64,000 nucleotides of DNA from DATFNI01 sp963712305 (GTDB lineage: Bacteria > Bacteroidota > Rhodothermia > Balneolales > DATFMH01). The notes under the pieces are model-generated. The model saw only the letters and a list, made by a program, of their open reading frames with translations. It was not told the origin of the DNA and did no database searches. Positions 1 through 6,730 of this stretch are shown one piece after another (within the stretch, counting starts at the first letter, position 1; every line of letters starts with the position of its first letter). The DNA lies in contig CAVQHI010000002.1 in the NCBI GenBank assembly GCA_963712305.1, positions 1,178,001-1,242,000 on the forward strand. Direction: 5' to 3'. Made by a program: the position numbers and the translations under genes.

Positions 1-188
1 ATTATTAGATAATTCAAACAATAATATGAAGAAATTTATAATTAATGAGACGAACCCCGAAAGGCTATTACTATTAAAAAGGAAATAAAATCTATTATGA
101 ATTACCTTGGTATCTGTATGTAAATAAATATAATTCTATGTATTTATCACCTTAATAGATAAGACAATATTAACTCAAAACTAAATAT
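1..188. other. AT-rich leader upstream of first lyase
   Basis: This stretch before the first gene is very AT-rich and has no coding potential that I can support. It presumably holds the promoter of the lyase that begins at 189, but I could not fix a clear -33/-7 pair. No strong Shine-Dalgarno sequence precedes the start codon, which is usual for this type of genome. Confidence 0.4.
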
Positions 189-1466
189 ATGTTTCAAAAA
201 TTAACTGTTTTGTTAGTCTTTTGTTGTTTTCTTTTTTCGTGTGGGAATTCGCATGGAAAAAGGAATACACAAGAAAATAAAGTTGACAAAAAGATACCTG
301 TTATGGAGACGGGTGGGCAATCGATGCCCGATCGGTGGATCGACAAAACAACGGGGCACGAGATCATAAAATTAACCCGCAGAGAGGGTAACAATCAGAG
401 TTTCTATTTTCATAATAATCCCTTTCTCTCTGCTAAGGATGATCGTGGCTACCTGATGGTTTTTCATGGTTCCACAGATCAGGGTGATCAATTATTTACC
501 GTCAATCTTCAGGATTACAAGATTGTACAAATTACCCACCGCCACGGAAATGTTCGTGGGGAAATTTTGGGAACAAAAACGCGTGAAGTGTTCTTCCAAA
601 GTCATGACAGCGTCTTTGCGACCAATATCGATACCCACAAAGAAAAGTTGGTTTACGTTTTTCCCAAAGATTTTCAGGGCCATATTTCTACTTTAAATTC
701 GAATGAGACATTGTTGGCGGGTGTCTATTCGCCAAGAGATGAATTGCAGAAGGTTCTTAAGAAATATCCGTCCAGGCCACGGAATAAAGAGGATTGGATG
801 TACCGCACACAGGAGGCACACATTCCCCATACGTTGTTCACCATCAACGTAAAAACAAAAGCGCTTAAAAAAATACACCGGGAAAATAACTGGCTGAATC
901 ACCTTCAGTTTTCTCCTACGAACCCCGATTCGCTTTTGTATGCACATGAAGGTATCTGGGAACTGGTTAACAGGACATGGCTGATGAATATCAAAACCGG
1001 AAAAACAACTCTCATGCATAAGCGCAAAGTGAAGATGGAAATTAACGGGCATGAGTTTTGGAGTCCCGACGGGAAAACGATCTGGTTTGACTTACAAATC
1101 CCGAGGGGCGCCACTTTCTATCTGGCCGGAGTGAATACCAGAACATTGAATGAAAAAAGGTATCGAATGACGCGCAATGAGTGGTCTATTCATTTTAACG
1201 AGTCGCCCGACCAGAATCTGTTTGCCGGCGACGGAGGAGATCCTACCCAGGTTGCCAAGGCTCCAAACGGCATGTGGATATACCTGTTCAAACCTGAGGG
1301 AGATAGCCTGCATGCGGTAAAACTGGTAAATATGAAATACCAAAAATACAGGGCTCTGGAACCCAATGTCCATTTTTCACCTGACGGAAAGTGGATTATT
1401 TTCCGGGCCAATTTTGAGGGAAAGGATGAGTCTTATGCCGTTAGAATTGCGAAAAAAAGCGTTTAA
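189..1466 (+). CDS. Exported family-22 oligogalacturonate lyase (copy 1)
   Basis: A 425-residue lipoprotein resembling polysaccharide lyase family 22. That family cleaves unsaturated and saturated digalacturonates by beta-elimination. The N-terminus has a hydrophobic stretch ending in a lipobox (LFSC, Cys about residue 18). The body is a beta-propeller-like repeat with the family-type blocks HIPHTLFTI, GHEFWSPDGKTIWFD, RNEWSIHFNESPD and NVHFSPDGKW. Their histidines are good candidates for the metal-binding and catalytic positions known in PL22. Enterobacterial PL22 enzymes are cytoplasmic, whereas this one should be lipid-anchored outside the inner membrane. It is a close paralogue of the gene at 5298. 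The GH28 gene follows 61 bp downstream on the same strand. Assignment to PL22 rests on motif similarity; substrate is inferred. Confidence 0.85.
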   Translation: MFQKLTVLLVFCCFLFSCGNSHGKRNTQENKVDKKIPVMETGGQSMPDRWIDKTTGHEIIKLTRREGNNQSFYFHNNPFLSAKDDRGYLMVFHGSTDQGDQLFTVNLQDYKIVQITHRHGNVRGEILGTKTREVFFQSHDSVFATNIDTHKEKLVYVFPKDFQGHISTLNSNETLLAGVYSPRDELQKVLKKYPSRPRNKEDWMYRTQEAHIPHTLFTINVKTKALKKIHRENNWLNHLQFSPTNPDSLLYAHEGIWELVNRTWLMNIKTGKTTLMHKRKVKMEINGHEFWSPDGKTIWFDLQIPRGATFYLAGVNTRTLNEKRYRMTRNEWSIHFNESPDQNLFAGDGGDPTQVAKAPNGMWIYLFKPEGDSLHAVKLVNMKYQKYRALEPNVHFSPDGKWIIFRANFEGKDESYAVRIAKKSV

Positions 1467-1527
1467 TTATGTACGGATGTAATGATTCTGTTAACATAGA
1501 TCCCATAAATAAAAACGGTTGTTACCG

Positions 1528-2958
1528 ATGAAAAAACAGACATTTACCCGCCGTGAAATTCTGAGCCTTGGGGCCAAATCGGTTGGGGCGGCTTTTCTGG
1601 GTACTCATTTTTTACATGAAACGCTTCTGGGCAGTGAACTGTCACGGGCCCCGGCCGTTTTTAATGTAATGAAATATGGGGCAAAAGGGGATGGAACAAC
1701 TCTCGATACTCATGCTATCCAGCGTGCCATAGATGCTGCAGCAGCAACTGGAAGCGGAGCACAAGTTCTTATCCCGGGCGGATATAAGTATCTGACCGGA
1801 ACCCTGGTTTTAAAGAGTAATATTGATTTTCATCTGGAGGGTGACTCCGAATTGGTAGTGAGTACCAATCAGGATGATTATGACAGCATGGCGGTTCTTA
1901 CGGCACAGGGAGCAAAAGGCCTGAAGATATCCGGTACGGGCAATATCAACGGCCGGGCAAAACGATTCATGCGAAGATATGACAAAGAGAACGAATGGTG
2001 GTTGCCGGGAGACTGGCGGCCCAAAATTTTTGTGCTTACGGAGTGCACGGATCTTGAAATAAGGGATATTTCTTTTAGCGAGGCGCCACATTGGGGATTA
2101 CATATGCTTGGTTGCGAGAAAGTCTTAGTGGACAATCTAAAAGTCCATAACTTGCTCAATGTACCTAATTGTGATGGAATCGACCCCGACCACTGCCGGG
2201 ATGTTGAAATAAAGAATTGCCATATTGTTTGTGGAGATGACGCCATTGTTATAAAGGCAACAAGACAGGATAAAGACTATGGGCCCTCGGCACGTATAAC
2301 CGTGCACGACTGCGTTCTTGAAACGCAGGATTCGGGCGTTAAAATTGGGACCGAAACCACACAGGATATTCACGATATCCGTTTTGCACGTTGCGATATT
2401 CGTTCCAGTTGCCGCGGACTTGGCATTCAATTGCGGGATGAAGGAAATGTTTATAATATTGATTTTCAGGATATTAACTTTGTATCGCAGTATCAATCAG
2501 ATCCATGGTGGGGAAGAGGAGAGGCTATCTCTTTTACAGCAATTCCACGTAATGCAGACACGAAATTGGGTTCCCTCCATGATATCAGAGTCCGAAACGT
2601 CAGGGGAAAGTCAGAGAACAGTGCACGGATCAATGGCTCGAAAGAAAGTCGTATCCACCATGTTTTATTTGAGAATGTTGATTTGACACTTGACCGGTGG
2701 ACTCGCTATCCAGGTGGATTATTCGACAACCGGCCAACGGAAGTGTATCCGGGTATTGAACATCATGATAATCCGGGTATCAGTATTCGTCATGCAGATA
2801 ATGTAACGCTGAAAAATTGCACCGTGAAATGGGGAAGTAATAAACCGGATTATTTCACTAATGCTATTGAAACAGAGGCTGTAAGCAACCTTAAAATTAC
2901 CGGTTTTGAGGGTGAGCCGGCACATCCTGACCGGTATTCAGCAATACTTTTCAGATAA
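1528..2958 (+). CDS. GH28 polygalacturonase-like glycoside hydrolase, Tat-exported
   Basis: A 476-residue right-handed beta-helix enzyme of glycoside hydrolase family 28, which hydrolyses galacturonan or rhamnogalacturonan. The start is placed at the ATG at 1528, because it directly precedes a twin-arginine signal (TRREILSLGAKS). Family blocks are visible: FNVMKYGAKGDG near residue 44, NCDGID near 214, GDDAIVIK near 237 and SGVKIGTET near 269. The NCDGID and GDD aspartates match the GH28 catalytic acids. The usual histidine block (SHGLSIGS in classical enzymes) is replaced by SGVKIG, so it may be a divergent rhamnogalacturonidase-type member. It lies in a likely operon with the lyase before it and the CBM9/PKD protein after it (10-bp gap). 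Confidence 0.88.
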   Translation: MKKQTFTRREILSLGAKSVGAAFLGTHFLHETLLGSELSRAPAVFNVMKYGAKGDGTTLDTHAIQRAIDAAAATGSGAQVLIPGGYKYLTGTLVLKSNIDFHLEGDSELVVSTNQDDYDSMAVLTAQGAKGLKISGTGNINGRAKRFMRRYDKENEWWLPGDWRPKIFVLTECTDLEIRDISFSEAPHWGLHMLGCEKVLVDNLKVHNLLNVPNCDGIDPDHCRDVEIKNCHIVCGDDAIVIKATRQDKDYGPSARITVHDCVLETQDSGVKIGTETTQDIHDIRFARCDIRSSCRGLGIQLRDEGNVYNIDFQDINFVSQYQSDPWWGRGEAISFTAIPRNADTKLGSLHDIRVRNVRGKSENSARINGSKESRIHHVLFENVDLTLDRWTRYPGGLFDNRPTEVYPGIEHHDNPGISIRHADNVTLKNCTVKWGSNKPDYFTNAIETEAVSNLKITGFEGEPAHPDRYSAILFR

Positions 2959-2968
2959 CGCATCGATT

Positions 2969-4054
2969 ATGATCACAATTCGCAGCAGGTTACTATGGCT
3001 CTGTTTTATGATGATTGGTGGTACTGTCTTCGCGCAGGGAAGAACCGATACTACTTTCCACATCTTTCAATTCCCGGCTAATATGATTCCCCGCATTGAC
3101 GGAGATACGAGCGACTGGTCGATGGTACCCGACAGCTATTCGATCGGCACGGATCAGCTTACGGATGATACCGGTCGTCATAAGACGTCCGACAGAAAGA
3201 CACTGGATGTTCGGGTTAAAGTTGGATGGGTGAAAGGGTTGGATCGCCTGTATTTTCTCTATGAGGCCTATGACAATTACTGGGATTTCACCCATACCGG
3301 TTTGCATAATGATATATTAGAAGTTGTTGTCGACGGTGACCTCTCGGGTGGACCGCTGATTGCACGATTCCGGCCGGATACCTTGCAGAATTTCTGGGAT
3401 GCCTATTTCAATTTCCAAAGTGTTCATGCCCAAAACTACCATATATTCACACCGGCGGTTGGCAAGGAATGGGCCATGATTTGGGGGCCCCAAAAATGGC
3501 TGGCAAGACTGCCTTATTCCAATGAGGCTTACTCATACCACTTCAAACCGGGTGAATCCGGCAAACTGATACTCGAGTTCTGGATCACGCCATTCGATTA
3601 TGCCTCTGCAGACGGCCCCGCACATTCTGTCGAATCGAAATTGTACGAAAATAAAATAATAGGCTTATCGTGGGCGGTACTCGATTATGACGATGTGAAT
3701 TCTTCAAAAGAAGACGGGTTCTGGAATCTTTCACACAAGCACACTATGTACGGCAGAGCTTCTCAATTGGTGATGTTCAGGCTTATGCCTCTTGAACCGA
3801 AGTTCAAAAAGAAGATTGATGCAAAGTGGTCATTTAAAGTAGTGGACATGAATAAACGCCTTGTCTACTTCAAAGACGAGTCGACGGGTAATATCACTTC
3901 ATGGAAATGGGATTTTGGTGATGGAACAGAGTCAATCGAACAGAATCCCGTACACCGGTATGCGAAACCCGGACATTACACAGTAGTACTTAATGTGAAA
4001 GGCAAGTCTGGCAGATCCAGACTTGCAAAAGTATGGGAAGTGGCAGTTAAATGA
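2969..4054 (+). CDS. Secreted CBM9/DOMON-like protein with C-terminal PKD domain
   Basis: A 361-residue secreted protein with no recognisable catalytic site. The ATG at 2969, 10 bp after the preceding stop, is chosen because it begins a good signal peptide (MITIRSRLLWLCFMMIGG, cleavage after VFAQ). An upstream in-frame ATG at 2906 would overlap the GH28 gene. Residues about 25-270 have the look of a CBM9/DOMON-type beta-sandwich: IDGDTSDWS near the start, then DILEVVVDGDLSGG and FWITPFDYA. Residues about 275-361 form a PKD domain (WKWDFGDGT, YAKPGHYTVVLNV). The likely role is carbohydrate binding at the cell surface alongside the pectin enzymes. That is inferred from domains and the operon position. 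Confidence 0.72.
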   Translation: MITIRSRLLWLCFMMIGGTVFAQGRTDTTFHIFQFPANMIPRIDGDTSDWSMVPDSYSIGTDQLTDDTGRHKTSDRKTLDVRVKVGWVKGLDRLYFLYEAYDNYWDFTHTGLHNDILEVVVDGDLSGGPLIARFRPDTLQNFWDAYFNFQSVHAQNYHIFTPAVGKEWAMIWGPQKWLARLPYSNEAYSYHFKPGESGKLILEFWITPFDYASADGPAHSVESKLYENKIIGLSWAVLDYDDVNSSKEDGFWNLSHKHTMYGRASQLVMFRLMPLEPKFKKKIDAKWSFKVVDMNKRLVYFKDESTGNITSWKWDFGDGTESIEQNPVHRYAKPGHYTVVLNVKGKSGRSRLAKVWEVAVK

Positions 4055-4264
4055 ACGATGGATAAGTAGTTCCCTATCCGGTTTTGTTAAGAGCTGACGA
4101 TGTTATACCAAATCGTTCAACAATGTATTTTTTAGAAAACGAATTTTAAACAAGTGTCGACTGGTCAGATTCTGTATCTTCCGGATAATCCATTAGGGGC
4201 CCGGGATTAAGCAATGAATGTACCTTGGATATTATCTGTCTTGTATGTGCATGTCAGACGGGGA
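4055..4264. other. Convergent intergenic gap
   Basis: This 210-bp gap lies between the 3' ends of the PKD protein gene (plus) and the ECF sigma gene (minus). I see no gene and no strong stem followed by a T-run. Confidence 0.3.
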
Positions 4265-4846
4265 TCAATAGTATTGACGGGTAACAAAACTGTTCATTTT
4301 ACTGACAGCAGATGAGATGCAATTGTATACAGTTTGTCGTTTAACACCGAGAATTGATACAATTTCATCGGTTGACAATCCCTCAAAAAATCTCAGTTTT
4401 ATCATTTGTCTCTGTCTTTCACTTAAAATATTGAATGCAGATCGAAAAAGCGCTTTTCGATAGTTATTATCAAATTGTCGTACTGTATCACTAGATGCGG
4501 GTACATAATCATCAATATAAACCCGGTTTCTGTGTTTTATTGCTCTTTGTGCCTTGATTTTCTTGAATAGTTTGTGACGAAGAGATATTAGAAGGTACGA
4601 TTTTACTGATGTCACTTCTTCCAGATTTTCCCGGTGTTCCCAGATATACATAAACAATTCCTGAATTGAATCCTGAACCGCTCCCCCGTCAGAAGTGATT
4701 CTCATGCCATAGTCCAGAAGCATTTCATAACACAGATTATAGAGTGATGAGAGTGCTATACTATGACTTTTTAAAATACTGTTCCATAATGTGTTAAGGT
4801 AATCATTATCATTACAAATAAGATTATCCGTAGCCATTATCTTCAT
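4265..4846 (-). CDS. ECF-type RNA polymerase sigma factor (copy 1)
   Basis: A 193-residue sigma-70 family protein of the short Bacteroidota expansion type. It has region 2 (QDSIQELFMYIWEHRENL, then SVKSYLLISLRHKL) and region 4 with a helix-turn-helix (LSERQRQMIKLRFFEGLST, then VKRQTVYNCIS). It is a clear paralogue of the sigma factor at 34803. No FecR-like anti-sigma gene is next to it, so its activity control is unclear. It is divergent from the lyase at 5298, and the shared 451-bp gap holds one copy of a 14-bp palindrome also found upstream of the second sigma gene and of susC. A strong AAGGAGG lies 3-4 nt before this ATG and about 12 nt before an alternative ATG at 4837, so the start is ambiguous by three codons. 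Confidence 0.92.
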   Translation of the reverse strand: MKIMATDNLICNDNDYLNTLWNSILKSHSIALSSLYNLCYEMLLDYGMRITSDGGAVQDSIQELFMYIWEHRENLEEVTSVKSYLLISLRHKLFKKIKAQRAIKHRNRVYIDDYVPASSDTVRQFDNNYRKALFRSAFNILSERQRQMIKLRFFEGLSTDEIVSILGVKRQTVYNCISSAVSKMNSFVTRQYY

Positions 4847-5297
4847 AGGCCTCCTTCGTATTCATCCCGTATTTGCGGATGCACTCTGCCATAAGGTACC
4901 GACACACAGTTCAAAAAATGGAACTACAACTATCTAAAAGTTCCTCATTTTGCACCTTAAATGCGTATCCACCTACTATATCAACCAATACCCTAAGTCA
5001 AAATTTAATTAAACATATGTTCAATTAAGAAAATAATTCATTAATAATGTACTATATTTTATTTAATTGTCAATGTTTTTAATCCTAAAGATGAAATTAT
5101 CTGAATTACGAACTGATAATTAGAATTAGTGTCAATAGTACATCAAAAAATACTTATATCCGGTCTGTCAATGCGGTAGATTCATGTTTCAAACCTCTCT
5201 ACACTCATGTAGTATTTCAAAATATTTATTAACCTGACTCTTTCTCCAGAAAATGAAAGGGATGTAAGAAGTCATCTCTCACTTTCTAATATAAAAA
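4847..5297. promoter_or_regulatory. Divergent regulatory region, sigma gene / lyase copy 2
   Basis: A 451-bp AT-rich gap between the divergent ECF sigma gene and the second lyase. Promoters for both must lie here. It contains the palindrome at 5010-5023. I found no RNA gene or convincing small ORF. No Shine-Dalgarno is obvious before the lyase start at 5298. Confidence 0.5.
5010..5023. promoter_or_regulatory. Candidate operator, TGAACANATGTTCA family
   Basis: The sequence TAAACATATGTTCA is one mismatch from the perfect palindrome TGAACATATGTTCA found upstream of the second ECF sigma gene. It lies 164 bp upstream of the first sigma start and 275 bp upstream of the second lyase. A role as a binding site for a dimeric regulator is inferred from recurrence and symmetry. 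Confidence 0.5.
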
Positions 5298-6563
5298 ATG
5301 AAGTATTTGCCGGGTTACATTGTCATCGTGTCTTTATTACTGGCATGCAGTAATGGTAAAGGGAATGAACCAACCACAAAAAGAGACAACACTCAGTCTG
5401 GCATCCCCGTCATGCAAGTGGGTGGACAGTCAATGCCCAATCAGTGGATCGATGAGGCAACAGGTCACAAAATCATTAAGTTAACTCGCCGGACAGGCAA
5501 CAACCGAAGTTTTTATTTTCACAACAACCCATTCCTTCCAACCAAAGATGGCAATGGATCTTTGATGGTCTTCTACGGATCAACTGATGAAGGCAGTCAG
5601 ATATTTACAGTCAATCTGCAAAATTATAAGATCGATCAGATAACACACCACCCCGGGCATATCTCCGGTGAAATTGTTGGTCCGCAAAAAAAGGAGGTTT
5701 TCTACCAAAGCCACGACAGTGTTTTTTCCGCCAATGTAGAAACGCACGAAGAACATCTTGTCTATGTTTTTTCGAAAAATTTCCAGGGACATATCGCATC
5801 TTTGAATTCAGATGAGACAACATTGGCAGGTGTTCAAAGCGGAAATGAGGCACGTATGATCCTCAAAAAATATCCTAATAAGTCTGGATTCTTTAACCGC
5901 CTGTATGAGGCACACATCCCTCACACACTTTTCACAATCGACATTAAGACCAAAAAACTGACGAAAATCAGATATGAAAAGAACTGGTTGAATCATGAAC
6001 AGTTCTCGCCAAAAAATCCGGTTCTGCTTCTTTATGCTCATGAAGGCCCTTGGCATTTGGTCGATCGTACATGGCTAATCAATACAAAGACAGAAAAGAC
6101 GCGTCTGATGCACAAACGGACCGTCAAACGCGAAATCAACGGTCACGAGTTCTGGAGTCCGGATGGCAATACGATCTGGTTCGATCTGCAGATTCCAAGA
6201 TCGGTAACCTTTTACCTGGCCGGTGTCAACATCAATACGATGAAAGAAAAACGATATGGACTGACCCGCAACGAATGGTCCATTCACTTCAATGAATCAC
6301 CGGACGAGACCTTATTTGCAGGCGACGGCGGCGACTCAACCCAGGTGGCACGCGCCAAAGACGGCATGTGGATTTACCTGTTTCATCCTAATGGTGACAG
6401 CCTAAAAGCGGAAAAGCTTGTCAACATGCATTATCAAAATTATCGCGTACTCGAACCTAATGTCCATTTCTCTCCCGACGGCAAATGGATCATCTTCCGG
6501 GCTAACTTCGAAGGTAAGGATGAGTCATACGCTGTTCGAATAAAAAAGGAAATGGGGGAATAA
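5298..6563 (+). CDS. Exported family-22 oligogalacturonate lyase (copy 2)
   Basis: A 421-residue lipoprotein, strongly similar along its whole length to the lyase at 189. It has a signal peptide with lipobox LLAC (Cys about residue 17) and keeps the same blocks: GGQSMPNQWID, EAHIPHTLFTI, GHEFWSPDGNTIWFD, RNEWSIHFNESPD and NVHFSPDGKW. The expected reaction is beta-elimination of short galacturonates, as in PL22. Compared with copy 1 it lacks about eight residues in the loop after the ILKKYP segment. The last codons (KKEMGE) run into a G-rich direct repeat that begins inside the gene. The GH106 gene follows on the same strand. A duplicated lyase may differ in substrate length or bond preference; nothing in the sequence decides this. 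Confidence 0.85.
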   Translation: MKYLPGYIVIVSLLLACSNGKGNEPTTKRDNTQSGIPVMQVGGQSMPNQWIDEATGHKIIKLTRRTGNNRSFYFHNNPFLPTKDGNGSLMVFYGSTDEGSQIFTVNLQNYKIDQITHHPGHISGEIVGPQKKEVFYQSHDSVFSANVETHEEHLVYVFSKNFQGHIASLNSDETTLAGVQSGNEARMILKKYPNKSGFFNRLYEAHIPHTLFTIDIKTKKLTKIRYEKNWLNHEQFSPKNPVLLLYAHEGPWHLVDRTWLINTKTEKTRLMHKRTVKREINGHEFWSPDGNTIWFDLQIPRSVTFYLAGVNINTMKEKRYGLTRNEWSIHFNESPDETLFAGDGGDSTQVARAKDGMWIYLFHPNGDSLKAEKLVNMHYQNYRVLEPNVHFSPDGKWIIFRANFEGKDESYAVRIKKEMGE

Positions 6564-6586
6564 GGGAAATGGGGGAATGGGGAGGG
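6551..6586 (+). repeat. G-rich direct repeat at lyase 3' end
   Basis: The unit GGAAATGGGGGAAT occurs twice, with the lyase stop codon at 6561-6563 at the end of the first unit. There are five runs of three or more G (6554-6558, 6564-6566, 6571-6575, 6579-6582, 6584-6586) separated by short spacers, which fits the formal G-quadruplex pattern on the plus strand and in the mRNA. Confidence 0.6.
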
Positions 6587-6730
6587 AAATAGGAATAATG
6601 AAATGTTATAAAATTGAGAGCTATTAGACTCGTAACCGGCAACCCGCAATTTGGAAAATCTTCAGAAAAAGATACTACCGTAAGTTGCACGTTCATAAGA
6701 TATCAAATTCACAAACTTAACAGATTGGTT

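Noticed and set aside
6614..6730. Upstream extension of the GH106 gene
   Set aside because: The frame is open, but the residues are not signal-like and the ATG at 6731 begins a proper lipoprotein signal peptide.
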